The notes under the pieces are model-generated. The model did no database searches. It was not told where the DNA came from and saw only the letters and a list, made by a program, of their open reading frames with translations. Made by a program: the position numbers and the translations under genes. Shown here in pieces: positions 50,020 to 59,122 of a stretch of DNA of 59,190 bases. Source of the stretch: Gemmiger formicilis (GTDB lineage: Bacteria; Bacillota; Clostridia; Oscillospirales; Ruminococcaceae); assembly GCF_018784445.1 (NCBI RefSeq), contig NZ_WQOH01000092.1:1-59190 (forward strand). The letters run 5' to 3'. How positions within the stretch are numbered: the stretch's first letter is position 1; every line of letters begins with the position of its first letter.

Positions 50020-51064
50020 CATCGGAATCGACTTGGGGACGACCTCCATCATTATTGCAACGGAGGAGCAGGGCGTTGTGTTCCGCCAGCCGACCATCGG
50101 CGCGGTGGATACCCGCACCAACTCCATCATTGCAGTGGGGGACGAAGCCCTGAAAATGGTGGGCCGCGCGCCCGCCCATATCGACCTGGTACGCCCTTTG
50201 CGGGATGGCATCATCCAGGATCACCGCATGACGAACGAATTGATCGTGCGGTTCGTCAATGAGGTCTGCCGCTCCCGCATCTTCAAACCGCGCATTGCGG
50301 TCTGCGTGCCGGCGGCCATCACCGGCATTGAGGCGGATGCCGTTGTGGAGTCCGTCATGGCGGCGGGAGCCAAGCAGGTGTTTTTGGTGGATGAGCCTGT
50401 AGCCGCCGCACTGGGGGCCGGGCTGCAGATTCGCCAGCCCCACGGCTGCATGGTCGTTGATATTGGCGGTGGCTCCACCGATATTGCCGTCATCAGCATG
50501 GGCGGCCGGGTCAAGGCCGCCAGCCTGCCTGTGGCGGGCAACGCCTTTGATAACTGCATCGCCCAGTATATCCAGGAAAAGTATCAAATTGCCATTGGGC
50601 CGCTGACTGCCGAACAGCTGAAAAAGCAGGTGGCCTGCTGCACCCGCAGCGAGTTTGAGGGTGTTATGGAGGTGCGCGGCCATTCGTGGGAGACAAACCT
50701 GCCCGCGCGGCGGCTCATCTACACCCGCGATCTTTACGAGCCTGTGCAGGAGTTGGCCGCCCGCATTGCTACGGCAGCCCGCAATGTGCTGGAAAGCACC
50801 CCGCCCGAACTGGCAGCCGATGTATCCAGTACCGGCGTGCTGCTGACCGGCGGCGGCTCGCTGCTGCGCGGGCTGGCAAGTTATATTGCGGGTGAGCTGC
50901 ACACCGATGTAGCCATTGCGCCCGACCCCTTGAACTGCGTTGCCCGCGGCACGGCCATCAGTTTGAGCGAAGGAAAATATCTGACCGCAGGTTTCCGCGA
51001 TGCCACGCCCAAAAGCTGGAACCGCCGCCTGAACCACACCCACGACCCTTTCACCGCGGAGTGA
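50006..51064 (+). CDS. MreB/Hsp70-like actin-fold protein
   Basis: A 352-residue protein. The actin-fold phosphate motifs are present: 'DIGIDLGTTSIIIATEEQ' (phosphate 1), 'MVVDIGGGSTDIAVISMG' (phosphate 2) and 'GVLLTGGGSLLRGLASYI' (adenosine). MreB members guide cell-wall synthesis; the protein fits MreB better than DnaK by length and by the 'VCVPAAITGIEADAVVESVM' segment. It overlaps recD2 by 14 bases, an unusual pairing that implies translational coupling. It may be one of several MreB paralogues. Confidence 0.88.
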   Translation: MKQYDIGIDLGTTSIIIATEEQGVVFRQPTIGAVDTRTNSIIAVGDEALKMVGRAPAHIDLVRPLRDGIIQDHRMTNELIVRFVNEVCRSRIFKPRIAVCVPAAITGIEADAVVESVMAAGAKQVFLVDEPVAAALGAGLQIRQPHGCMVVDIGGGSTDIAVISMGGRVKAASLPVAGNAFDNCIAQYIQEKYQIAIGPLTAEQLKKQVACCTRSEFEGVMEVRGHSWETNLPARRLIYTRDLYEPVQELAARIATAARNVLESTPPELAADVSSTGVLLTGGGSLLRGLASYIAGELHTDVAIAPDPLNCVARGTAISLSEGKYLTAGFRDATPKSWNRRLNHTHDPFTAE

Positions 51065-51071
51065 GGTGTGG

Positions 51072-51077
51072 TATAAT
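51072..51077 (+). promoter_or_regulatory. Possible -10 element upstream of pcrA
   Basis: TATAAT in GGTATAATAAAA directly after the mreB-like stop. A matching -35 (TTTCAC, 51049-51054, 17-base spacer) is weak. Confidence 0.4.
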
Positions 51078-51110
51078 AAAAAATATCCTCTGTGGAGACA
51101 ACGCCGCCGT

Positions 51111-51196
51111 GTAGGGGCCGGGCATACCCGGCTCTCGGCCTTCCCATAAGCAGTCGTTTTCCCTCCACGGCAGGGCCGGGCATACCCGGCCCCTAC
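51111..51196. repeat. Fold-back intergenic repeat
   Basis: GTAGGGGCCGGG (51111-51122) pairs with CCCGGCCCCTAC (51185-51196). Each end also folds on itself (CCGGGCATACCCGG). The unit occupies the gap upstream of pcrA. Related units lie at 56169-56252 and 57646-57728. Confidence 0.8.
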
Positions 51197-51233
51197 AAAG
51201 TAAGGGGGCGAACACCCCACGAAAGGATTTCCC

Positions 51234-53843
51234 ATGCCTGACATCACCGCTGAATATCTCGCCCTGCGCGATCAATATATCGAGGCCCGCTTTGCCCGGC
51301 TCAACCCGGTACAGCGGCAGGCTGTCTTTGCCACCGAAGGTCCGCTGCTGATTCTGGCGGGCGCAGGCTCCGGCAAAACCACCGTGCTGGTCAACCGCAT
51401 TGCCAACATCATCCGTTTTGGCTCGGCCCACGGCAGCCGTGAGCTGCCCCGCACTGTGACCGAAGCTGACCTCAACGACCTGCGCACTGCCGTCGCCAAT
51501 GGCCGTGACCTGCCCCGGGAGACCGCCTATCTGGCCGTGCGCCCGGCACGCCCCTGGAACGTGCTTGCCATCACCTTTACGAACAAAGCGGCGGGGGAGC
51601 TAAAAGAGCGCCTGCGCGCCATGCTGGGGGACACCCTGGGCGGCGACGTCAATGCGTCGACCTTTCACTCTGCTTGTGTGCGGATGCTGCGCCGTGACGC
51701 CGAGCGCATCGGCTTTCCCAAAAGCTTTACCATCTACGACTCGGACGACCAGCAGCGCGTCATCAAGCAGATTTATAAAGATTTGATGATTGACGACAAA
51801 TTCCTGCCGGTCAAGTCGGCCATCGGGCAGATTTCTTCCTATAAGGATAAGCTCATGTCCGCTGAGGAAGTGGCTGCCGAGATCCCTGCCAATACCAAGG
51901 CGCAGCTGATCTCCAAAATCTATACCACCTACGCCAACCGTCTGAAAACCGCAGGTGCAATGGACTTTGACGACCTGATCTTCCACACGGTCAAGCTGCT
52001 GCAAAATGACGCAGAAGCGCGGGAATATTACCAGAACCGCTTCCGCTATGTCGTCGTGGACGAGTATCAGGACACGAGTGTGGCGCAGTTCCATCTGGTG
52101 CGTCTGCTGGCGGGCGGCACGAACAATGTCTGCGTCGTCGGCGACGATGACCAGTCTATCTACAAATTCCGCGGTGCAACGATTGAAAATATTCTAAACT
52201 TCGAGAAGGTCTTTGCCGGTGCCAAGACAATTCGACTGGAGCAAAACTATCGCTCCACCGCTAATATTCTGAATGCTGCCAACAGCGTCATTAAGAACAA
52301 CATGGGCCGCAAGGGCAAGACCCTGTGGACCGAGAGCGGCGACGGCGAGAAAATCCACCACTATACCGCCATCAATGAGCAGGACGAGGCCAGCCATATC
52401 GCGGATATCATCGGCGAGCATCTGCGCGAGGGTGCTTCCCTGAAAGACCACGCCGTGCTCTACCGCATGAACGCCCAGTCCAACCCCATCGAGACTTACT
52501 TCGCCCGCGCGGGCATCCCGTACCGCATCGTCGGCGGCCAGCGCTTCTTTGACCGCAAGGAAGTCAAGGACATCAACAGCTATCTGGCCGTCATCGTCAA
52601 CCCCCGCGACGATGTGCGCCTGCGCCGCATCATCAACGAACCGGCACGTAAAATTGGCGCAACAACGATTGAAAAGATCGGTGAGCTGGCTGCCGGTAAG
52701 GGTGTGCCGATGATGGAGGTCATCGCCCATGTGCGCGAGTATCCCGAATTGCAGCGGGCCGCCGCCGCACTGGAACGCTTTTACGAGATGTACCGTGAGC
52801 TGTGCGACCTCTCGGTTAGTGAGCCGCTGGATGTGTTTGTTGGCGACGTCATTGCCAAGACCGGCTACGAGGCTATGCTGAAAGCTATGAAGGAGGAGGG
52901 CGAGACCCGGCGCGAGAACCTGGGTCAGCTCGTCAGCTCCATCAAGACCTACGCCGATCAGAACGGCGAGGACGCGACACTCTCTGGCTTCTTGGAGGAA
53001 GTCGCGCTGATCTCCGACTTGGACAGCTATGACGACGACGCGGACAGCGTCACAATGATGACGATACACTCGGCCAAGGGCCTGGAGTTCCCCTACGTTT
53101 TTGTCGTAGGTATGGAGGACGGCATCTTCCCCGGTGATATGGCCAAGTATAATGAGGAGGACATGGAGGAGGAGCGCCGCCTTTGCTATGTCGCCATCAC
53201 CCGCGCAAAAAAGGAACTGTACCTGTCTACTTCCCGCACGCGGATGATCTTCGGCCAGACGCGGCGCAACCCGCCGTCCACCTTCCTGAGCGAGATCGAC
53301 CCGGACCTGCTGGACGAGAGCCAAAGCCCCGAGCTTGCCGGCTATGGTGGCGGCTTCGGTGCAGGGTACGGCACATACAGCACCAATGTCCCGGGCGGAC
53401 GCAGCGGTTACTCCGGTGCGTCGCGTGGGTACCTCAACAGCGAGTATAACGCCGCCCCCCGCGGCTTCGGCGGCGGATACAGCAGCGGCTTTGTCAGTGG
53501 CGGGCACGAAAGCCCCAACTCCTACGGCGGCCGCCATCAAGTACAGTCCACCGGGTTCGGCTCCGGCTATGGCCGCAGCCGCGCTGGCGGCAATACCGCC
53601 CCGGCCGGTGCGGGTACATCCACACTGGCGGGTGCGCCCGGTGCCGCCCCTAAAAAGCCGGAAGTGAAAAAGACCGTCAGTTATGCGCCCGGCGATATCG
53701 TGGACCACCGCGTCTTTGGCCGCGGCAAGGTGCTGAAAGCCACACCCATTGCAGGGGACTGTATCGTTGAGATTCAGTTCGACCGCGTCGGCGTCAAAAA
53801 GACGATGGCCAACTATGCACCGCTGAAAAAAGTGGAGGAATGA
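51234..53843 (+). CDS. pcrA: UvrD/PcrA superfamily 1 DNA helicase
   Basis: An 869-residue helicase. It has the Q motif 'LNPVQRQAVFATEGPLLILA', Walker A GAGSGKT (about residues 41-47), motif II 'VVVDEYQDTSVAQF', motif III 'GDDDQSIYKFRGA', motif IV 'LEQNYRST', motif V 'VTMMTIHSAKGLEFPYVFVV' and motif VI 'CYVAITRAKKELYLS'. After about residue 690 comes a Gly/Ser/Tyr-rich low-complexity stretch (to about 800). The C-terminal PcrA RNA-polymerase-binding Tudor-like domain then follows ('YAPGDIVDHRVFGRGKVLKA'). It unwinds DNA in repair and transcription-linked processes. It is followed one base later by thyX. Confidence 0.96.
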   Translation: MPDITAEYLALRDQYIEARFARLNPVQRQAVFATEGPLLILAGAGSGKTTVLVNRIANIIRFGSAHGSRELPRTVTEADLNDLRTAVANGRDLPRETAYLAVRPARPWNVLAITFTNKAAGELKERLRAMLGDTLGGDVNASTFHSACVRMLRRDAERIGFPKSFTIYDSDDQQRVIKQIYKDLMIDDKFLPVKSAIGQISSYKDKLMSAEEVAAEIPANTKAQLISKIYTTYANRLKTAGAMDFDDLIFHTVKLLQNDAEAREYYQNRFRYVVVDEYQDTSVAQFHLVRLLAGGTNNVCVVGDDDQSIYKFRGATIENILNFEKVFAGAKTIRLEQNYRSTANILNAANSVIKNNMGRKGKTLWTESGDGEKIHHYTAINEQDEASHIADIIGEHLREGASLKDHAVLYRMNAQSNPIETYFARAGIPYRIVGGQRFFDRKEVKDINSYLAVIVNPRDDVRLRRIINEPARKIGATTIEKIGELAAGKGVPMMEVIAHVREYPELQRAAAALERFYEMYRELCDLSVSEPLDVFVGDVIAKTGYEAMLKAMKEEGETRRENLGQLVSSIKTYADQNGEDATLSGFLEEVALISDLDSYDDDADSVTMMTIHSAKGLEFPYVFVVGMEDGIFPGDMAKYNEEDMEEERRLCYVAITRAKKELYLSTSRTRMIFGQTRRNPPSTFLSEIDPDLLDESQSPELAGYGGGFGAGYGTYSTNVPGGRSGYSGASRGYLNSEYNAAPRGFGGGYSSGFVSGGHESPNSYGGRHQVQSTGFGSGYGRSRAGGNTAPAGAGTSTLAGAPGAAPKKPEVKKTVSYAPGDIVDHRVFGRGKVLKATPIAGDCIVEIQFDRVGVKKTMANYAPLKKVEE

Positions 53844-53844
53844 T

Positions 53845-54618
53845 ATGTTAGTCCAGCTCATTGCCCATACGAACGACCCGGAAAAAACCATCGCCGCGGC
53901 GGCGAAGCTCTGCTACTCTGACGCTCACATTGAAACGCTGTTGGACGGTCTGACGCCCGAAAAGACCGAGGCATTTTTGCAGCGTCTCAACGATGTAGGC
54001 CACGCCAGCCCCATTGAACACGCCAGCTTCACCTTCGGTATTGAGGGTGTTTCCCGCACGTTTCTTGCGCAGGTCACGCGGCACCGCATCGGCAGTTTCA
54101 GCGTGCAGAGCCAGCGCTATGTGCGGCTGGAAGATTTTCGCTACGTCATCCCGCCGGAGATCGAGGCCATCCCCGAGGCAAGGGCACAGTTTATCGCCTC
54201 GATGAACGACGACGCTAAAAAATACCTGGAACTGGTCCAGACGCTGGAAAACGCCCATACCGCCCGCCTGATGGCTGAGGGTCTGAACGAGAAAGCCGCC
54301 CGTGCCAAGGCAAGCAAGCAGGCCAACGAGGACGCCCGCTTTGTGTTGCCCAACGCCTGCGAGACGAAAATGGTCATGACAATGAACTGCCGCAGTCTGC
54401 AGAACTTCTTCAACCTGCGTTGTTGCAACCGCGCCCAGTGGGAAATTCGCGCCGTCGCCGATGAGATGCTGCGGCTGGTCATGCCCATTGCGCCCCACAT
54501 TTTTGCAAGTGCAGGCCCGCGCTGCCTGGTCGGCCCCTGCCCGGAGGGCCGTATGTGCTGCGGCCAGCAGGCCGAGGTGCGCGCCAAATACGCCAAACTC
54601 AAAGAGGAGGCAGTGTAA
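53845..54618 (+). CDS. thyX: Flavin-dependent thymidylate synthase
   Basis: A 257-residue protein with the ThyX motif RHRIGSFSVQSQRYV (about residues 71-85; canonical RHRxxSxxxxSxR). Also seen are 'GLTPEKTEAFLQRLNDVGHA', 'SPIEHASFTFGIEGVSRTFL' and 'QANEDARFVLPNACETKMVM'. It makes dTMP from dUMP using FAD, NADPH and methylene-tetrahydrofolate. It lies between pcrA (1-base gap) and tmk (its TAA is followed directly by the tmk ATG), so dTMP synthesis and phosphorylation are linked. Confidence 0.97.
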   Translation: MLVQLIAHTNDPEKTIAAAAKLCYSDAHIETLLDGLTPEKTEAFLQRLNDVGHASPIEHASFTFGIEGVSRTFLAQVTRHRIGSFSVQSQRYVRLEDFRYVIPPEIEAIPEARAQFIASMNDDAKKYLELVQTLENAHTARLMAEGLNEKAARAKASKQANEDARFVLPNACETKMVMTMNCRSLQNFFNLRCCNRAQWEIRAVADEMLRLVMPIAPHIFASAGPRCLVGPCPEGRMCCGQQAEVRAKYAKLKEEAV

Positions 54619-55293
54619 ATGGGACAGCTTATCATTTTTGAAGGGCTGGATGGCTCCGGCAAGGGTACCCAGACAAAACTGACGGCCCAGCGCTTACAGG
54701 AGCAGGGAAAAGACCTGCGGCAGGTCACCTTCCCCAACTACGAGAGCGATTCCTCAGCACTGGTCAAGATGTACCTGTCCGGCGCGTTCGGCGACAAGCC
54801 CGACGACGTCAATGCCTACGCGGCGTCCAGCTTCTACGCCGTCGACCGCTATGCCAGCTACAAGACCGATTGGGGCGAGTTCTACCGCGAGGGCGGCCTG
54901 GTGCTGTCCGACCGGTATACGACTTCCAACGCCGTGCATCAGTGCTCCAAGCTGCCGCCGATGCACTGGGACGGATTCTTGAACTGGCTGTTCGACTTTG
55001 AATATAAAAAGTTCGGCATCCCCGCGCCCGACGCTGTGATTTACCTTGCCGTCGACCCGGATGTCTCCCAGAAGCTCATCACCGAGCGCTACCACGGCGA
55101 CGAGACGAAGAAAGATATCCAAGAGAAGGACACCGAGTACATGGCCCGCAGCCGCGCCGCCGCCGAGTACTGCGCCCGCACGCTGGGCTGGCACCGCATT
55201 GAATGCACCGTCGAGGCAAACGGCGCAAAATCCATGCGCTCTGTCGAGGATATCAACGCCGAGATACTTGCGAAATTGAACAGCATCCTGTAA
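54619..55293 (+). CDS. tmk: Thymidylate kinase family protein
   Basis: A 224-residue protein with P-loop 'FEGLDGSGKGTQTKLTAQRL' (about residues 7-26), 'SDRYTTSNAVHQCSKL' (DR motif) and a lid 'ERYHGDETKKDIQEKDTEYM'. It phosphorylates dTMP to dTDP. The start codon follows the thyX stop with no gap. The longer lid and the 'TDWGEFYREGGLVLSDRYTT' wording resemble the deoxynucleoside/thymidylate kinase-like proteins common in clostridia. Confidence 0.93.
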   Translation: MGQLIIFEGLDGSGKGTQTKLTAQRLQEQGKDLRQVTFPNYESDSSALVKMYLSGAFGDKPDDVNAYAASSFYAVDRYASYKTDWGEFYREGGLVLSDRYTTSNAVHQCSKLPPMHWDGFLNWLFDFEYKKFGIPAPDAVIYLAVDPDVSQKLITERYHGDETKKDIQEKDTEYMARSRAAAEYCARTLGWHRIECTVEANGAKSMRSVEDINAEILAKLNSIL

Positions 55294-55345
55294 AATAGTG
55301 TAGATATTGCACCTGCAAAACGAACCGAAAAAAAGAGGTGACCCC

Positions 55346-56167
55346 ATGCTGCGCAAAGCGACACAAGATGATTTGCCTGCGCTGGTGGCGCTGCGCTGCA
55401 AGGCTGCCAGGACCAACCGCACCGACGCCGCAGGCTGGCTGCAAAATGTGGCCGGGCTGGAAAATATCCTGCTGCTGGTAAAATCCGGCGCACCGCCCGC
55501 GGCTATGCTGGCGGCTGTGCCGGTGGAATACGGCCAGCATCACGGCGTCTGGCTCTGCGGCCTGGCAGGGGAGCAGGGCGTCCCGCTCGACCGTCTGCTG
55601 CCCAAACTGCTGGAAAGCTGTCTGCGGGCTTATGGGGCCAGCGGCTTTGACTTTGCCGTCATGACGCCGGAGGGTGCGCAGCACGCCGACGCACTGAAGC
55701 AGCTGGGATTCACCGCCCAGCTGCCGCTGCGGGTATTGCAAACGCCCATCCGCCGCGACCTGCTGGCCCAGGCATCCTTCGACAGCTTGACCGTGCATAA
55801 ATTGCTGGAAATGCGCCATATCTACCAGCCCGGCTGTATCACCCTGCCGGAGCCGGCCATGAATGAGATCATGACCCAGCTGTACCGGCGCGGGCTGACC
55901 GTAGTGTCCAATCGGCGCGGATATGGGTTATACTATACCAGCGGGGATACGCTGCAATTTCTGGAATTGCAGGCCGACAACGATCACTGCGCCGACCGCC
56001 TTTTGCAGGCCGCGCGGGAAAAGACCGGCGCAGCCAACGCGCGCATATTGCTGGCTGAAAGCCAGACCCTTTACCTCGGCGCAGGCCGCCGCTGCGGTTA
56101 CGGTATGCTTGCCTTTTTGGGCAAGCCGTTCCCGGTCACCGATGCGTATTTTAGGATGCTGCTGTAA
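55346..56167 (+). CDS. GNAT-family N-acetyltransferase
   Basis: A 273-residue protein from MLRKATQDDLPALVALRCKA (site AAAGAGGTG). The first 150 residues show a GNAT-like order of strands, including 'GVWLCGLAGEQGVPLDRLLP', where the acetyl-CoA loop is expected, and 'CLRAYGASGFDFAVMTPEGA'. The remaining part is a second domain with 'MRHIYQPGCITLPEPAMNEI'. The match to GNAT is by layout and not by a perfect Q/RxxGxG/A loop. The substrate is unknown. Confidence 0.65.
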   Translation: MLRKATQDDLPALVALRCKAARTNRTDAAGWLQNVAGLENILLLVKSGAPPAAMLAAVPVEYGQHHGVWLCGLAGEQGVPLDRLLPKLLESCLRAYGASGFDFAVMTPEGAQHADALKQLGFTAQLPLRVLQTPIRRDLLAQASFDSLTVHKLLEMRHIYQPGCITLPEPAMNEIMTQLYRRGLTVVSNRRGYGLYYTSGDTLQFLELQADNDHCADRLLQAAREKTGAANARILLAESQTLYLGAGRRCGYGMLAFLGKPFPVTDAYFRMLL

Positions 56168-56168
56168 A

Positions 56169-56252
56169 GGGGACCGGGCACGCCCGGCCCGCAGCTCAAC
56201 CATAAAGAACGTTTCTCGTTTCGTTGAGGGCCGCACATATGCGGCCCCTACC
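56169..56252. repeat. Fold-back intergenic repeat
   Basis: A related unit: AGGGGACCGGGCACGCCCGG at 56169-56188, and GGGCCGCACATATGCGGCCC ending in CTACCCGG at 56228-56254. It fills the gap between the acetyltransferase and mltG. Its 3' end CGGCCCCTAC matches the right end of the 51111 unit. Confidence 0.7.
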
Positions 56253-56297
56253 CGGCGTTAAAAAATCAACCAGGAATCAAAAAGTTAGGAGTATCCC

Positions 56298-57629
56298 ATG
56301 AGGATTAATCGTTCCAACCCGGATCAGCCCGCGATGCAGCAGCCGCAGGCACAGCCCCAGGCTGCGCCTGCGGCCCCCAAACCGGCCCCCAAGCGTGAGC
56401 CGCCCAAGCAGGAGCCGCCCAAACCGAAAAAGGAAAAGCCCAAAAAGAAACCCAAGCACGAAAAATATGACGAGTATGAGGACGACGAAGAAGAGCCGCG
56501 CAAGCGCCGTTTCCCGTTTGGCTGCCTGATTGTGCTCATTCTTCTGGCGCTGGTGGGCTTTGGCGGCTACAAGGTCAGCCAGTTCTATGCGGAGCTGGAC
56601 GGCCAGGGCACGCTGGGCGCGGCCCAGACCATCACCGTGCCGGAAGGAGCCTCCGTCGCCAGCATTGCCACCCAGCTGAAAGATGCAGGTGTTATCCAGT
56701 ATGACTGGCTGTTCAAGCAGTATGTCAAGTACAGCGGCAAGGCGGGTGAGATTCAGTACGGCGACTTCGAGGTTCAGTCCGGTATGGCCTACAATGATAT
56801 CATCAAGGCGTTGTCCGTCGTGACCCGCCGCGCCACCGTCAACGTCACGATTCCCGAGGGCACGACTGCCGTCGGTGTGGCACAGATTTTTGTGGATGCA
56901 GGCCTGGTGGACGATGTGGATACTTTCCTGTCCTGCGCCAATGGCAACGACGGCTCAGATTGGAGCAAGTACGATTTTTGGAACGCCATCCCCGATAATG
57001 ACCGCCTCATGAAGTGCGAGGGCTACCTTTTCCCGGACACCTACAACCTCTACGCCGACGAGGACGTCTATTATTATGTAGACCAGCTCTACGGGGAGTT
57101 CGCCAACAAGACTGCTGACTTGACCGACACGATTGCCGCCAAGGGTACGAGCCTGGACGATGTGGTCAAGCTGGCCAGCTTCATCCAGGAGGAGGCTGGT
57201 TTGGAGAGCGAGGATGCCAAGGTCAGCGCCTGCTTCCACAACCGCTTGGAATCCAGCGACCCGCAGTGGTCGGAGCATAAGCTGGAATCCAACGCCTGCA
57301 GCTATATCATGCAGGATAGCGAGAACAACTATCTCTGGAACTCCCCGACGGCTGAGTATTTCGGCTGGCCGGAGGATGGCGCAATTCCCGACGATGTGCT
57401 GGCTCTGTACGACACCTACGCCATCGGCGGCCTGCCAGCGGGCCCCATCTCCTGCCCGGGTTATGCCGCCATCGAGGCCGCGCTGAACCCCAACCAGGAG
57501 TATCTGGACGAGGGCTACTTCTTCTTCGTCACAGGCCACCCTGACACCGACGTCGCAGGCCAGTATTTCTACGCCAAGACCGCAGACGAGCACTACCAGA
57601 ACTGCGTCAAAGCAGGCTGGGCGTCGTAA
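56298..57629 (+). CDS. mltG: Endolytic transglycosylase MltG (YceG-like)
   Basis: A 443-residue protein. The cytoplasmic N-terminus (about 1-73) is Pro/Lys/Gln-rich and ends in basic residues; one helix (about 74-96, 'FPFGCLIVLILLALVGFGGY') follows. Next come a LysM-like region ('TITVPEGASVASIATQLKDA') and the catalytic domain with 'ASFIQEEAGLESEDAKVSAC' (Glu of the active site) and 'GGLPAGPISCPGYAAIEAAL'. MltG cuts nascent glycan strands, setting their length. The start follows TTAGGAGTATCCC. It is the cell-wall gene of this core cluster. Confidence 0.93.
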   Translation: MRINRSNPDQPAMQQPQAQPQAAPAAPKPAPKREPPKQEPPKPKKEKPKKKPKHEKYDEYEDDEEEPRKRRFPFGCLIVLILLALVGFGGYKVSQFYAELDGQGTLGAAQTITVPEGASVASIATQLKDAGVIQYDWLFKQYVKYSGKAGEIQYGDFEVQSGMAYNDIIKALSVVTRRATVNVTIPEGTTAVGVAQIFVDAGLVDDVDTFLSCANGNDGSDWSKYDFWNAIPDNDRLMKCEGYLFPDTYNLYADEDVYYYVDQLYGEFANKTADLTDTIAAKGTSLDDVVKLASFIQEEAGLESEDAKVSACFHNRLESSDPQWSEHKLESNACSYIMQDSENNYLWNSPTAEYFGWPEDGAIPDDVLALYDTYAIGGLPAGPISCPGYAAIEAALNPNQEYLDEGYFFFVTGHPDTDVAGQYFYAKTADEHYQNCVKAGWAS

Positions 57630-57645
57630 GGCCCGCAGCCGCCTT

Positions 57646-57728
57646 GTAGGGGGCCGGCCTTCAACCTTGTCTAGACCGCCCGTATGCCTTTCACGACAGG
57701 GCCAGGCATGCCCGCCTGGCCCCTGCGG
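57646..57728. repeat. Fold-back intergenic repeat
   Basis: GTAGGGGGCCGG at 57646-57657 is opposed by CCAGGCATGCCCGCCTGG (57702-57719) and GGCCCCTGC. It lies between mltG and the U32 peptidase gene and is a third variant of the family. Confidence 0.6.
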
Positions 57729-57759
57729 GATGAATCATGTGAAAACGGAGGAATCATCA

Positions 57760-58986
57760 ATGCTGCAACAGCCGGAACTGCTGGCCCCTGCGGGCAGCCT
57801 GGAAACGCTGAAATACGCCGTCATGTACGGCGCGGATGCCGTCTACTGCGCCCTGCCGGAGTTTGGTATGCGCGCAGCCCCGGTCAACCTGACGGTGGGC
57901 GAACTGCGCGAGGGCTGCATCTTTGCCCACGCCCGCGGCAAAAAGGTCTACCTGACCTTGAATACCCTGCCCACCAACGAGGAACTGTCCAAACTGCCCC
58001 AGTATATCCAGGATGCTGCCGAGGCAGGCGTAGATGCCTTTATTATCGCTGACCTGGGCGTGCTGGCATTGGCTAAAAAGTATGCCCCGCAGGTCGAGCG
58101 CCATGTCTCGACCCAGGCGGGCATCACAAACTACGAGGCCGCCAAGGTCTGCTATGAGCTGGGGGCCAAGCGCGTTGTGCTGGCCCGTGAGCTACCCCTG
58201 ACCGAAATTGCCCAGATCCGCGACAACTGCCCAGCTGATTTGGAGCTGGAAGCCTTTGTCCATGGCGCTATGTGCATGAGCGTGTCGGGCCGCTGCCTGC
58301 TGTCCAGCTACATGGCGGGCCGCAGTGGCAATCGCGGCGAGTGCGCCCAGCCCTGCCGCTGGAAGTATAACCTCGTTGAGGAACACCGCCCTGGCCAGTA
58401 CATGGAGATAGGGGAGACGCCCGACAACGGCAGCTATATTTTGAACGCCAACGACCTGTGCACAGCGCCGTTTATCGACTTGATTTGCAAGGCGGGCGTG
58501 GACTCGCTGAAGATCGAAGGCCGCGCCAAGACGTTCTACTATGTGGCGTCGGTGGTCAGCGCCTACCGCCGCGCACTGGATACCTTCCTTGCTGACCCCT
58601 ACAACGATAATTTTGAGCTGCCCGATGATGTTATCGAGGAACTGAACCGCACGAGCCACCGCCACTACTCGCCTGGGTTCTACTTCGGCAAGGAACAGGC
58701 CCAGCAGACCCCCAGCCACACCTATGTGCGAGATTGGGATTTTATCGGCACAGTGGACAGCTGGGAGAACGGCATTGCTCACTGTACCCAGCGCGGCAAG
58801 TTCAGCGTGGGGGACAGCATCGAGATTTTGCAGCCCGACGGCAGTGTCGTCAAGCTGACCCCCGCCTGGATTGAGAACGCCGACGGTGATCGTGTGGACG
58901 CCACCCCGCACCCGATGATGCAGTACACCATCCCCTGCGAAACTCCGCTGATGGCGTACAGCCTGATCCGTATGCAGAAGCAGTGA
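57760..58986 (+). CDS. U32-family peptidase (TrhP/YegQ type)
   Basis: A 408-residue protein from MLQQPELLAPAGSLETLKYA with the site CGGAGGAATCATCA. The TIM-barrel half (about 1-330) contains the family cysteine motif 'VHGAMCMSVSGRCLLSSYMA' and 'GRSGNRGECAQPCRWKY', whose Cys residues likely hold an Fe-S cluster, plus 'KIEGRAKTFYYVASVVSAYR'. A C-terminal beta domain follows. Members described as TrhP take part in tRNA hydroxylation (5-hydroxyuridine); that role here is inferred from family. A 93-base longer frame from 57667 lies in the repeat region and is rejected. Confidence 0.92.
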   Translation: MLQQPELLAPAGSLETLKYAVMYGADAVYCALPEFGMRAAPVNLTVGELREGCIFAHARGKKVYLTLNTLPTNEELSKLPQYIQDAAEAGVDAFIIADLGVLALAKKYAPQVERHVSTQAGITNYEAAKVCYELGAKRVVLARELPLTEIAQIRDNCPADLELEAFVHGAMCMSVSGRCLLSSYMAGRSGNRGECAQPCRWKYNLVEEHRPGQYMEIGETPDNGSYILNANDLCTAPFIDLICKAGVDSLKIEGRAKTFYYVASVVSAYRRALDTFLADPYNDNFELPDDVIEELNRTSHRHYSPGFYFGKEQAQQTPSHTYVRDWDFIGTVDSWENGIAHCTQRGKFSVGDSIEILQPDGSVVKLTPAWIENADGDRVDATPHPMMQYTIPCETPLMAYSLIRMQKQ

Positions 58987-59006
58987 TGTTGTGTGGACCA
59001 CATCAC
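58983..59006. other. Hairpin after the U32 gene
   Basis: GTGATGT/ACATCAC with a 10-base loop directly at the stop codon. It is followed by AAAAATATTTTAAAATT, so it could be a weak terminator. Confidence 0.35.
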
Positions 59007-59037
59007 AAAAATATTTTAAAATTCTCGTAAAAATCCC

Positions 59038-59066
59038 TTGACTTTTTATGGCATATCCCTTATAAT
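59038..59066 (+). promoter_or_regulatory. Promoter of the tRNA-Asp gene
   Basis: TTGACT (59038-59043), 17-base spacer, TATAAT (59061-59066), about 57 bases before the tRNA. Confidence 0.85.
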
Positions 59067-59122
59067 ATTTCTTGCGCCGGTCGTGAGGGCACAACGCTCT
59101 GCCCCCTGCGCAAGCTGGGTAT

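Noticed and set aside
52194-53891. 565-codon antisense frame over pcrA
   Set aside because: Same shadow effect; the plus strand has all helicase motifs.
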